Below, one piece after another: positions 1 through 8,193 of a stretch of 64,000 bases of DNA. The position numbers and the translations under genes are program-made. Under the pieces are notes generated by a model. It was not told where the DNA came from. It saw only the letters and a list, made by a program, of their open reading frames with translations, and searched no databases. Source of the DNA: Clostridium sp. OM02-18AC (GTDB taxonomy: Bacteria > Bacillota > Clostridia > Lachnospirales > Lachnospiraceae); assembly GCF_003481825.1 (NCBI RefSeq), contig NZ_QULW01000002.1, positions 62,001 through 126,000 on the forward strand, in the 5' to 3' direction. Each line of letters starts with the position of its first letter. Position 1 is the first letter of the stretch.

Positions 1-72
1 TTGTAAAAGAAACAATGCAATCAAAAGGAATTGGAAAAATCGGAAGTTTGGAGGTGATATCGAACAAAAGAA

Positions 73-473
73 TTGGTTATATATGTACACGGCAAAGGAG
101 GAACAGTAGAAGAGGCAAAGCATTATAAGCCACTCTTTCCTGAAAGTGATGTGATTGGGTTTGACTATAGATCGCAAAATCCCTGGGAAGCGAAAATTGA
201 GTTTTCTGATTTTTACGGAAAGAAATACCTACAGATTTTGGAGAAACATTATCTTGGGAATATCTGTGCTATGTACGGAAGTACCCGATTAAGTGGAACA
301 CTCCAACTTGCATTTTATATGGTGCAAAGGATAATCTGACTTCAGGAGAAACCATGTATGCATTTGCAGAACAAACCGGAGCAATTCTTACAGTAATGAA
401 TGATGGAGAACACTGGTTTCATACAGATAAGCAGATAGAGTTCCTTGATGATTGGATTCGGAAATCAATATAA
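73..473 (+). pseudogene. Broken alpha/beta hydrolase remnant
   Basis: The first 60 or so codons from TTG 73 read like the N-terminus of a small alpha/beta hydrolase, with the oxyanion-loop motif VHGKGG near residues 5-10. This frame ends at 339 after losing similarity at about 280. The C-terminal part is in another frame from 294 to 473 and contains ILYGAKDNLTSGETM and then NDGEHWFHTDKQ, where the Asp and His fit the end of the catalytic triad. The nucleophile elbow (G-x-S-x-G) is missing, so an internal deletion with a frameshift is likely. It is not expected to make an active enzyme. The family call is inferred from the motifs. Confidence 0.6.
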
Positions 474-486
474 CAACTTCCTAATG

Positions 487-550
487 TACCTGGCAGTTCA
501 AGACTTCCATCCGGTCTTAAGCAGACAAAGGATACAGGCGAAATCTCAAT
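487..550 (-). pseudogene. Relic of a tyrosine integrase
   Basis: On the minus strand this stretch reads SFVCLRPDGSLELPGTL. That almost matches the segment SFVCLRPDGCLELPSTL inside the intact integrase at 56704-57999. Only about 20 codons are recognisable, with no open frame around them. It is best read as a scar of a related element that once sat here. Confidence 0.6.
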
Positions 551-650
551 TCCAATTTACGGATAAAATCGACTGGTTTACGCAGGCGTAGGCACCGGAG
601 GTGGATAAAAAAGAAAAATAAGCAGATACTATACCATGGAGGGATTTTCC

Positions 651-1055
651 ATGAAAAAGTATAGGATCTGTTTATTTTTGTTTTTGGGAGTGAGTGTGAT
701 CTGCATTCTGATCGCGTTTTTTGTCCGGCGCAGTCAGGAAGGTGCAGGTCTGGAAAATAGAAATGAGACCGGAATCGAACAGCTGGAAACAGAAGAGACA
801 CAGGAAACGGTCATAGAGGATCAGATGGCGGCAAACCAGGAGCGGGTACAGGCGCATCCTGTCCAGGAAGAGTATTATCTGGTGGCGGAGGATGGGATGC
901 TTCTGATCTTTTTAAAGGATCAGAAAACAATCTGTCTTTATACACATATGCCGCTCATGGATTTTCCACCAAAGGAGCGGACAAAGCTGCGGGAAGGGAT
1001 CTGGTTTTCGTCTATGGCAGAAGTGTTTCATTATCTGGAATCGTATACTAGCTGA
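651..1055 (+). CDS. Membrane-anchored small protein, BofC-like C-terminus
   Basis: 134 residues. The start at 651 is chosen because GGAGGG at 638-643 lies 7 bases upstream; an in-frame ATG at 636 has no such site. An N-terminal membrane segment (about residues 5-25, ICLFLFLGVSVICILIAFFV) is followed by a Glu/Gln-rich linker and a compact domain from about residue 75 (YYLVAEDGMLLIF, then FPPKERTKLREGIWF). The domain resembles the C-terminal domain of BofC, a secreted regulator of sporulation proteases. That similarity is from memory and weak, so the function is unassigned. It precedes the oxidoreductase pair but a promoter separates them. Confidence 0.6.
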   Translation: MKKYRICLFLFLGVSVICILIAFFVRRSQEGAGLENRNETGIEQLETEETQETVIEDQMAANQERVQAHPVQEEYYLVAEDGMLLIFLKDQKTICLYTHMPLMDFPPKERTKLREGIWFSSMAEVFHYLESYTS

Positions 1056-1072
1056 TATGTTATAAAATCTGC

Positions 1073-1101
1073 TTGAAAAGAGCGTGCAAACTGGATACAA
1101 T
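1073..1101 (+). promoter_or_regulatory. Probable sigma-A promoter for the flavoprotein pair
   Basis: TTGAAA (1073-1078), a 17-base spacer and TACAAT (1096-1101), about 115 bases before the GTG start at 1218. Confidence 0.55.
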
Positions 1102-1217
1102 AGAACGCAAATGGTTACTGCATACGCGTAAGCAGTAATCCGAAATGGGAACTGGGCAGATACAGGTATTTTGTGAACCGTTCCTAAAATGATCTTGAGA
1201 AACAGCGGAGGAACAAC

Positions 1218-2453
1218 GTGGAAAACGTGAAGAGAAAAGTACTGATCATCGGAGGCGGGGCTTCCGGTCTGATGGCGGCCATCATGGCGGCCCGGGAAGG
1301 CGCAGAGGTAACCATTCTGGAGCATATGGACCGGGTGGGGAAAAAGATATTATCTACAGGAAACGGGCGCTGCAACCTGACGAACCTGTCTCTGAAGCCG
1401 GAGCATTACCGGAGCAGCCAGAAGCTGTTTCCCATGAAGGTGCTGGACCGCTTTTCTGTCTGGGATACGTTAAATTTTTTTGACGGGATCGGGATCATCA
1501 CCAGAAACCGGAATGGTTACATTTATCCAAACTCGGACCAGGCGGCATCGGTGCTGGATGCGCTGCGCTTTGAGACGGAGCATCTGGGTATCAAAACGGT
1601 TTTGTCCTGTCAGATCCGTTCCGCGAAGAAGACAAAAAATGGAAGCTTTCTTGTGGAGAGTGACCAGGGAACTTATCAGGGTGACTGCCTGATCCTGGCG
1701 ACCGGTTCCAAGGCGGCTTCGGTGTCCGGTTCGGACGGCAGCGGCTATGAGCTTGCAAAGGCGTTCGGTCACACGGTCATCAAACCGCTTCCGGCGCTGG
1801 TGCAGTTAAGATGCAAGGGGACATTTTTCAAACAGCTGGCGGGAGTCCGCTGTGAGGCTGTGGTGCGGCTTGTGAGCGACGGAAAAACACTGGCAGCAGA
1901 TGAGGGCGAGGTCCAGCTGACAGATTATGGTATCTCCGGTATCCCGACCTTTCAGGTAAGCCGGTATGCTTCCCAGGCACTGGACGCAGGCAGGCGTGTA
2001 AACGCGGTGCTGGACTTCTTCCCGTCTAAGAGCATGGAAGATACCAGGGCAATGTTAAAACAGAGAAAATCGATGCTTGGTTACCGTCCTTCCGGCGAGT
2101 TCTTAAATGGCGTTTTGAATAAAAAATTAGCAGCAGTGCTGTTAAAACAGGCAGGAATCCAGCCGGACCGCTCCTGTGCCCAGATCAAGGACAGCCAGCT
2201 GGAGTCACTGACGATGCAGATCAAGAAATTTGAAGTTCCGGTCACCGCGACCAACAGCTTTGAGCAGGCGCAGGTTTGCTGTGGTGGTGTCGATACCAGG
2301 GAACTTCGCCCGGACACCATGGAATCGAAGCTGGTGAAGCATCTGTTTCTGGTGGGAGAGCTGACCGATGTGGATGGCATCTGCGGCGGGTATAACCTGC
2401 AGTGGGCCTGGAGCACCGGGGCAGTGGCCGGAACAACAGCAGGGAGAATATAG
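1218..2453 (+). CDS. HI0933-family FAD-dependent oxidoreductase (YhiN-like)
   Basis: 411 residues, normal for the HI0933/YhiN flavoprotein family. The dinucleotide-binding motif GGGASG is at residues 12-17, followed by the family signature STGNGRCNLTN near 46-56. The C-terminal flavin motif is VDGICGGYNLQWAWSTG. GTG is chosen as start because GGAGG lies 6 bases upstream. It is often annotated as an aminoacetone oxidase family protein, but the physiological substrate is unknown. The next flavoprotein gene starts 3 bases after its stop, so the two are co-transcribed. Confidence 0.85.
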   Translation: MENVKRKVLIIGGGASGLMAAIMAAREGAEVTILEHMDRVGKKILSTGNGRCNLTNLSLKPEHYRSSQKLFPMKVLDRFSVWDTLNFFDGIGIITRNRNGYIYPNSDQAASVLDALRFETEHLGIKTVLSCQIRSAKKTKNGSFLVESDQGTYQGDCLILATGSKAASVSGSDGSGYELAKAFGHTVIKPLPALVQLRCKGTFFKQLAGVRCEAVVRLVSDGKTLAADEGEVQLTDYGISGIPTFQVSRYASQALDAGRRVNAVLDFFPSKSMEDTRAMLKQRKSMLGYRPSGEFLNGVLNKKLAAVLLKQAGIQPDRSCAQIKDSQLESLTMQIKKFEVPVTATNSFEQAQVCCGGVDTRELRPDTMESKLVKHLFLVGELTDVDGICGGYNLQWAWSTGAVAGTTAGRI

Positions 2454-2456
2454 ATT

Positions 2457-4088
2457 ATGATACGATTAACACAGATCAAGCTTCCGGCAGACCATACACC
2501 GGAGGCACTGAAGAAGAAAATAGCAAAGCTTTTGCGGATAGCGCCGGAGGAAATCCTAAAGCTTCACATTCGGAAACGTTCCCTGGACGCGCGCAAAAAG
2601 CCAGAGCTTTTTTACAGTTACACCGTGGATGTTTCCGCCAGCAGGGAAAAGGAACTGTTACATAAAGGAAAAAATCCACAGATTAGCCTCTGCAAGGAGG
2701 AGCATTACCACTTCCCGGAGGCAGGAGAGGAGCGCTTAAGGGAGCGGCCACTCATCATCGGAACCGGTCCGGCGGGACTATTTTGTGGTCTGATGCTGGC
2801 CCGCCACGGTTATCGTCCGATTCTTCTGGAACGGGGTAGCTCGGTCGAAGAGCGCCAGAAAAAGGTGAATGCCTTCTGGCAGGGCGGAACCCTGGATCTC
2901 CAGACGAATGTACAGTTTGGAGAAGGCGGAGCAGGAACATTTTCCGACGGAAAGCTGAATACACTGGTGAAGGACCCGTTGAAGCGTGGACAGCTGGTGC
3001 TGGAACTTTTTACAGAATTTGGCGCAGATCCGTCGATCCTTTACGACCACAAGCCGCATATCGGCACGGATGTGCTCGCAGAGGTGGTAAAAGCCATGCG
3101 CCAGGAAATCATACGTCTGGGCGGTACCGTCCGTTTTGATACCCAGGTGACGGATCTTCTGGTGGAGCAACAAAATGTAAGCGGTGTGAAGGTTTCGTTT
3201 GCAGATCCGCAGACCGGGGAAAAAACGGAAGAGACCATAAAGGGTAGTGTGGTTGTTCTGGCGATCGGACATAGTGCACGCGATACCTTTTCCATGCTGC
3301 TTTCGCGTCAGGTTCCGATGGAAGAAAAGGCATTTGCGGTTGGACTGCGTATCCAGCATCCGCAGAATATGATCAATCTGTCCCAGTATGGCAGAGAAGA
3401 TGCCGGGGCGCTTGGTGCAGCTAATTATAAGCTTACCAGGCAGACGAAGAGCGGCCGCGGCGTGTACACCTTCTGTATGTGTCCGGGCGGCTATGTGGTC
3501 AATGCTTCTTCCGAAGCAGGAAGACTGGCAGTCAACGGCATGAGCTATCATGACCGGGCGGGAGAAAACGCAAACAGTGCCCTGATCGTCACCGTCACCC
3601 CGGAGGATTTCCCGGAACGCGGAGCACTGGGCGGTGTGGCATTCCAGAGAAAGCTGGAGGAGGCTGCATACCAGGCTGCAGGAGGAAAGATCCCGGTACA
3701 GCTTTACGGGGATTTCTGCCAGAACAAGATCAGCAGCCAGCTTGGCGGCGTAAATCCGCAGATGCGCGGAGAATGGGCATTTGGAGATGTCCGTTCCATT
3801 ATGCCGGAGCCGTTAAATCTGGCCCTGATTGAGGCCATGGAGGGCTTTGGACATATGATCCACGGTTTCGACCGCCCGGATGCATTGCTTGCCGGAATCG
3901 AAAGCCGTACCTCTTCGCCGGTGCGCATCTGGCGCGATGAGCAGTTTGAGAGTGAAGTGCGGGGGCTGTACCCTTGTGGGGAAGGTGCCGGTTATGCAGG
4001 TGGAATTACCTCTGCGGCCATGGATGGCATAAAGGTGGCAGAAGCCATTGCAAAGCGTTATGCACCATGTCTGGCAGATCAGGAATAA
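2457..4088 (+). CDS. NAD(P)/FAD-dependent dehydrogenase, COG2509 type
   Basis: 543 residues. An N-terminal region of about 95 residues precedes the FAD-binding motif (IIGTGPAGLFCGLMLARHG), and GEGAGYAGGITSAAMDG near the C-terminus is the second flavin contact. This is the pattern of the uncharacterised FAD-dependent dehydrogenases of Firmicutes. It follows the HI0933-type gene by 3 bases, so it belongs to the same operon. The substrate is unknown. Confidence 0.8.
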   Translation: MIRLTQIKLPADHTPEALKKKIAKLLRIAPEEILKLHIRKRSLDARKKPELFYSYTVDVSASREKELLHKGKNPQISLCKEEHYHFPEAGEERLRERPLIIGTGPAGLFCGLMLARHGYRPILLERGSSVEERQKKVNAFWQGGTLDLQTNVQFGEGGAGTFSDGKLNTLVKDPLKRGQLVLELFTEFGADPSILYDHKPHIGTDVLAEVVKAMRQEIIRLGGTVRFDTQVTDLLVEQQNVSGVKVSFADPQTGEKTEETIKGSVVVLAIGHSARDTFSMLLSRQVPMEEKAFAVGLRIQHPQNMINLSQYGREDAGALGAANYKLTRQTKSGRGVYTFCMCPGGYVVNASSEAGRLAVNGMSYHDRAGENANSALIVTVTPEDFPERGALGGVAFQRKLEEAAYQAAGGKIPVQLYGDFCQNKISSQLGGVNPQMRGEWAFGDVRSIMPEPLNLALIEAMEGFGHMIHGFDRPDALLAGIESRTSSPVRIWRDEQFESEVRGLYPCGEGAGYAGGITSAAMDGIKVAEAIAKRYAPCLADQE

Positions 4089-4175
4089 ATAGGAAATCGC
4101 TTTTGGACATGTCCGGGCAGACTGTATCGGAAACAGGTTTGCCGTAGCGGCATTCAGATAAGGAGGCTAAGAAGG

Positions 4176-5030
4176 ATGAATAGCTTCAGGGAAAAACTGA
4201 AAGAGAAAAAGCGGATCGTCATCAAGATCGGTTCGTCTTCCCTGACTCATGAAAAGACAGGGGAGCTGAATTTATATAAGATCGAAAAGCTCATCCGCGT
4301 GATCTGTGACCTGAAGGGAGAGGGAAAGGACGTAGTCCTGGTTTCTTCCGGCGCGATCGCAGCGGGAAGACAGGCGCTTGGTGGTCAGAAGCGTCCGCAG
4401 ACTATTTCAGAAAAACAGGCATATGCGGCTGTGGGCCAGGCCCGGCTGATGATGGTCTATCAGCGCATATTTTCCGAGTATAACCACATCACGGCACAGG
4501 TGCTTTTAACCAAGGATACCATGACCAATGAGACCTCCAGGGTCAATGCGCAGAACACGTTTGAGGAGCTGCTGCGTTTAGGAGCAGTGCCGGTTGTCAA
4601 TGAAAATGACACGGTATCCACCCATGAGATCCAGTTTGGCGATAATGACCGCCTGTCTGCGATCGTGGCGGCGCTGATCGGTGCGGATCTTTTGATTTTG
4701 ATGTCCGATATTGACGGACTGTACTCAGAGGATCCGCATAAAAATCCGGATGCACGTTTTATTAGTCTGGTAGAGGAAATCACGCCGGAGCTGATCGGTA
4801 TGGGCGGTGGTTCGGGAAGTGATGTCGGCACTGGCGGCATGGCAGCAAAGCTGGCAGCAGCACGCATCGCGACAGACAGCGGATCGGACATGATCATTGC
4901 CAACGCGGACGATGTGAATGTGATCCATGATCTGGTGAATGGAGCGGAAAAGGGAACCTTGTTCCTCGCACACCCGAACCGGGATTTTGATCTGATGGAT
5001 TACATCAACACAAAATACGGGGACGTATAA
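4176..5030 (+). CDS. proB: Glutamate 5-kinase
   Basis: 284 residues. It phosphorylates glutamate to gamma-glutamyl phosphate, the first step of proline synthesis. The amino-acid kinase fold is clear: VIKIGSSSLTH at the N-terminus, VSSGAIAAGR, VNENDTVS, and GTGGMAAKLAAA near the end. It is the short form, without the C-terminal PUA domain of the E. coli enzyme. AGGAGG lies about 10 bases before ATG 4176. proA lies downstream behind two small genes, so the pathway is encoded in one cluster. ProB is normally inhibited by proline. Confidence 0.95.
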   Translation: MNSFREKLKEKKRIVIKIGSSSLTHEKTGELNLYKIEKLIRVICDLKGEGKDVVLVSSGAIAAGRQALGGQKRPQTISEKQAYAAVGQARLMMVYQRIFSEYNHITAQVLLTKDTMTNETSRVNAQNTFEELLRLGAVPVVNENDTVSTHEIQFGDNDRLSAIVAALIGADLLILMSDIDGLYSEDPHKNPDARFISLVEEITPELIGMGGGSGSDVGTGGMAAKLAAARIATDSGSDMIIANADDVNVIHDLVNGAEKGTLFLAHPNRDFDLMDYINTKYGDV

Positions 5031-5092
5031 AGAAAAGATAACATCGCTGGTGCGAAAGCCAGCAGGAAAACAAGAAACGGATACAAAACAGA

Positions 5093-5148
5093 TAGAAACA
5101 AAAATAGATAGAAACAAAAACAAGTAGAAACAAAAACAGATAGAAACA
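5093..5148 (+). repeat. Short tandem repeat in proB-DUF896 spacer
   Basis: Four to five copies of a 12-14-base unit around AGATAGAAACAAAA(A), with small variations. It probably arose by slippage; no coding role is seen. Confidence 0.7.
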
Positions 5149-5174
5149 GGACAACAAGAAAAAGGAGAATTTTT

Positions 5175-5402
5175 ATGGACCAGAGCAGTATCGACAGAAT
5201 CAACACCCTGTATCATAAATCCCAGTCTGTGGGATTGACAGAAGAAGAGAAAGAGGAGCAGGCAAGACTGCGCAAGGAATATGTGGCTGCGATCAAAAAC
5301 AACATGCGGGCACACTTAAACAATATTTCAATCAAGGAAAAAGACGGCAGCATTACCGATCTTGGTAAAAAATATGGCGGAATCAAAGACGCCCAGTCAT
5401 AA
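5175..5402 (+). CDS. DUF896 small protein (YnzC/YaaR-like)
   Basis: 75 residues, highly charged and helical. The segment INTLYHKSQSVGLTEEEKEE is typical of DUF896, a small cytosolic family in Firmicutes. AAGGAG lies 8-10 bases before ATG 5175. The 140 bases upstream hold several near-identical GATAGAAACA(A)AA repeats. Function unknown; some members are under SOS control in Bacillus, which cannot be judged here. Confidence 0.8.
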   Translation: MDQSSIDRINTLYHKSQSVGLTEEEKEEQARLRKEYVAAIKNNMRAHLNNISIKEKDGSITDLGKKYGGIKDAQS

Positions 5403-6021
5403 GGGACTTTGTTGCAAGGAACTCAGTCATGAGGAACCGGTTCATCAGACACTCGGTTCAAAAAAAGAAATCCGCAGTCAGATCCGAGCGCTGCGGGCAG
5501 AACTTGTAAAACCGGAGCATGCCGCGGAAAAAGCGGCAATGGATGAGAAAATCCGGGAAGCGGTATTGCAGCTGTTACATACGCTGAAGGCAGAAGAAAG
5601 CATTCTGCAGACGGTATACTGCTATGCTTCATTTGGCGGTGAGGTGGATACGTTTGGCCTGATGGATGCCTTATGGCAGCAGGGCTTTTCGTTGGCACTG
5701 CCGCGGGTAACCAGAAACCGCATGGATTTTTACCTGGTGGAGGGAAGAAACGACCTGGTACCTGGCTTTCGGAATATCCCGGAACCGGCAGAACATTGCA
5801 AGGCAGCGCATTGTCCAGAGTCCGTGGTGATCACGCCGGGGACGGCATTTACCAGAGCCGGGGACCGGATGGGGTATGGAGGCGGCTTTTACGACCGGTT
5901 CTTTTCGGAGGAGCCGGAACACAGAAAAGTTGCGGTCTGTTACCCATTCCAGATTTTTTCAGAGCTTCCCACCGAGGAACACGACAGACAGATGGATGAT
6001 ATCATAACAGGAGAAGGCTGA
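5374..6021 (+). CDS. 5-formyltetrahydrofolate cyclo-ligase
   Basis: Converts 5-formyl-THF to 5,10-methenyl-THF with ATP. The family core starts at KKEIRSQIRALR, and the signature MGYGGGFYDRFF near the C-terminus is clear. The start is uncertain: ATG 5374 lies inside the end of the DUF896 gene and has no good ribosome site, TTG 5362 is an alternative, and no ATG lies nearer the conserved core. It may be translated by coupling to DUF896. About 215 residues, slightly longer than usual because of the unconserved N-terminal 30 residues. Confidence 0.85.
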   Translation: MAESKTPSHKGLCCKELSHEEPVHQTLGSKKEIRSQIRALRAELVKPEHAAEKAAMDEKIREAVLQLLHTLKAEESILQTVYCYASFGGEVDTFGLMDALWQQGFSLALPRVTRNRMDFYLVEGRNDLVPGFRNIPEPAEHCKAAHCPESVVITPGTAFTRAGDRMGYGGGFYDRFFSEEPEHRKVAVCYPFQIFSELPTEEHDRQMDDIITGEG

Positions 6022-6101
6022 GGTGCGATTCCAGCCAGACATGCAGGTGTGACTGGCAGAATTTAGGAGAACCACCAGGCCACACGACAGGAGGACACGG
6101 C

Positions 6102-7346
6102 ATGGATTTAAGAGTGATCGGTGCCCGCGCAAAGGAAGCGGCATCCTATTTAAACAATCTTGGTGTCAACGAAAAAAATGAGGGACTGCGCCAGGCAGCT
6201 AAGGCGCTGTTAGACGGAGAGGAAGATATCCTGACGGCCAATCAGGAGGATGTGATCCGGGCGGCAGAAAACGGCATGAGTCCGGCACTGATCGACCGGT
6301 TAGAATTGACCCCGGACCGGCTGGAAGCGATGGCAGACGGTCTGTTAAAAATTGCAGAGCTTCCGGATCCGGTTGGTGAAGTGCTTTCCATGAAGCCAAG
6401 GCCAAACGGGCTTCTCATCGGGGAAAAGCGGGTGCCGCTGGGCGTGGTTGGCATGATCTATGAGGCACGTCCCAATGTTACCTCCGATGCCTTCGGTCTG
6501 TGCTTTAAGACGGGAAATGCAGTGATCTTAAAGGGCGGCAGCGATGCCATTGAATCCAACAAGGAGATCGTAAAGTGGCTGCAGACAGGGCTTTCCCGCG
6601 CGGGACTCCCGGAGTCTTCCCTGCAGCTTATTACGGATACAGACCGGGCGGTGACGCAGGAGCTGATGCGGCTAAATGAGTTTGTGGATGTGCTGATCCC
6701 GCGCGGCGGCGCAGGGCTGATCCGCAGTGTGGTACAAAACAGCACCGTGCCGGTCATTGAGACCGGAACCGGAAACTGCCATATCTATGTGGATGAGACC
6801 GCGGATTTTGACATGGCGTTAGATATCATCATGAATGCCAAAACCCAGCGGATCGGAGTCTGCAATGCCTGTGAATCCCTGGTAGTACATAGAAGCATTG
6901 CAGGGGAGTTCCTGCCGCTTCTGGCTGCGCGCCTGGCAGAAAAGTCTGTGGAGGTGCGTGCCGATGAGGCAGCGAAGCAGATCGTGCCGGAGTTTTCGGA
7001 AGCCTCCGAGGAGGACTGGGGAACCGAGTATCTGGATTACATCCTCTCCTTAAAGCTGGTGGACTCTTTGGACGAGGCAATCCGCCATATCAACCGCTAC
7101 AATACCGGGCATTCCGAGGCCATTATCACGCAGGATTATAACCATGCGCAGGAGTTTTTAAACCGCATTGATGCAGCGGCAGTCTATGTCAACGCATCTA
7201 CCCGCTTTACAGACGGCGGTGAATTCGGTTTTGGCGCAGAGATCGGCATCAGCACCCAGAAGCTTCACGCAAGGGGTCCGATGGGGTTAAAGGCCCTGAC
7301 AACGACGAAATACATTATTTACGGAAACGGGCAGGTGAGACCATAA
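6102..7346 (+). CDS. proA: Gamma-glutamyl phosphate reductase
   Basis: 414 residues, the usual length. It reduces gamma-glutamyl phosphate to glutamate-5-semialdehyde with NADPH, step two of proline synthesis. The aldehyde-dehydrogenase fold has its catalytic cysteine in RIGVCNACESL, and the C-terminus contains FTDGGEFGFGAEIGISTQK. AGGAGG lies 8 bases upstream of ATG. The stop shares one base with the start of the phosphatase gene (TAATG). Confidence 0.96.
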   Translation: MDLRVIGARAKEAASYLNNLGVNEKNEGLRQAAKALLDGEEDILTANQEDVIRAAENGMSPALIDRLELTPDRLEAMADGLLKIAELPDPVGEVLSMKPRPNGLLIGEKRVPLGVVGMIYEARPNVTSDAFGLCFKTGNAVILKGGSDAIESNKEIVKWLQTGLSRAGLPESSLQLITDTDRAVTQELMRLNEFVDVLIPRGGAGLIRSVVQNSTVPVIETGTGNCHIYVDETADFDMALDIIMNAKTQRIGVCNACESLVVHRSIAGEFLPLLAARLAEKSVEVRADEAAKQIVPEFSEASEEDWGTEYLDYILSLKLVDSLDEAIRHINRYNTGHSEAIITQDYNHAQEFLNRIDAAAVYVNASTRFTDGGEFGFGAEIGISTQKLHARGPMGLKALTTTKYIIYGNGQVRP

Positions 7347-8005
7347 TGCAGCTTTATATCATCCGCCACGGGGAGACACCGTGGAATGCAGAGGGACGGC
7401 TTCAGGGGCAGACCGATATCCCGTTAAATGAAAATGGCATCCGGCTTGCGAAGATTACCGGGGAGGCTTTAAAGGACGTTCCATTTGACTTTGCCATATC
7501 CAGTCCCTTAAAACGTGCCAGACAGACGGCAGAGCTGGTGCTTGCAGGGCGTGATATCCCGATCTTGGAAGATGCGCGGATCGAGGAGCTGGGGTTTGGT
7601 TCCTGGGAGGGACTCGGCTGCCGCAAGGCAAACTTTGAAATCCCTTCGGAGCACTTCCAGGACTTTTACAAAGACCCGTTCCATTTCCAGACAGCGGCAG
7701 ACGGAGAGACCATTGAGCAGCTCTGCGCCCGCACAAAAGCTTTCTGGGAGGACCTGGTAGGGAATCCTGACTGGCAGGAGAAAACCATTCTTATCGCCAG
7801 TCATGGCTGCGCGTGCCGTGGAATCCTTCACAATGTTTATGAAGAGAAAACCGATTTCTGGCATGGATGCGTGCCGCCAAACTGTGCGGTAAATATTGTT
7901 TCCGTGACAGGCGGAAAGGCAGTGCTCGAGGCAGCTGACCGGATCTACTATGACGCGTCGGAGTGTGTGGATTTCCGCACCGGGAAAAAGATCAATTCAC
8001 ATTGA
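7346..8005 (+). CDS. Histidine phosphatase family protein
   Basis: 219 residues of the phosphoglycerate-mutase-like superfamily. The catalytic motif IIRHGETPWN is at the N-terminus (RHG at about 6-8), the second His lies in IASHGCACRG, and Arg/Glu contacts in SSPLKRARQTAEL and EELGFGSWEG. Members act on diverse phosphoesters (phosphoglycerate, alpha-ribazole phosphate and others); the substrate here cannot be deduced. The start overlaps the proA stop, so translation is coupled. Confidence 0.88.
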   Translation: MQLYIIRHGETPWNAEGRLQGQTDIPLNENGIRLAKITGEALKDVPFDFAISSPLKRARQTAELVLAGRDIPILEDARIEELGFGSWEGLGCRKANFEIPSEHFQDFYKDPFHFQTAADGETIEQLCARTKAFWEDLVGNPDWQEKTILIASHGCACRGILHNVYEEKTDFWHGCVPPNCAVNIVSVTGGKAVLEAADRIYYDASECVDFRTGKKINSH

Positions 8006-8022
8006 TGATATGCAGGCACAAA

Positions 8023-8106
8023 CGGTAATAAAATTGACAAAAAAGGTTGGGCTGAAAGTGCCAGACGCGTTTGCGTGAACCGTAACAAAATTGACAAAAA
8101 GGCTGG
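8023..8106. repeat. Pair of direct repeats in the miaB upstream spacer
   Basis: CGGTAATAAAATTGAC plus A-run and GGTTGG (8023-8050), then CGTAACAAAATTGAC plus A-run and GGCTGG (8081-8106). Two near-identical units 58 bases apart in the 188-base gap before miaB. Confidence 0.6.
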
Positions 8107-8145
8107 AAATCGGAGCGTTTTGCTCTTTGCATCCCGGCCTTTTTA
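8096..8145 (+). terminator. Probable terminator after the proline cluster
   Basis: AAAAAGGCTGG pairs with CCCGGCCTTTTT around an inner hairpin (GGAGC/TGCTC), followed by TTTTTAT. It ends just before the -10 box of the next promoter. Confidence 0.5.
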
Positions 8146-8154
8146 TGTTATAAT
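8126..8154 (+). promoter_or_regulatory. Probable sigma-A promoter for miaB-mutS-mutL-miaA
   Basis: TTTGCA (8126-8131), 17-base spacer, TATAAT (8149-8154), 40 bases before the miaB ATG. Confidence 0.6.
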
Positions 8155-8193
8155 TTTTTATTTGTAACATCAAACGCAGATAATGAGGTAAGA

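Noticed and set aside
2778..3551. Long minus-strand open frame inside the COG2509 gene
   Set aside because: It is opposite a clear flavoprotein gene and its translation shows no motif; a shadow of codon bias.
8060..8075. AAAGTGCCAGACGC occurs here and again at about 63617
   Set aside because: A 14-base match in unrelated contexts, with no wider similarity or inverted ends; not enough for an attachment site claim.
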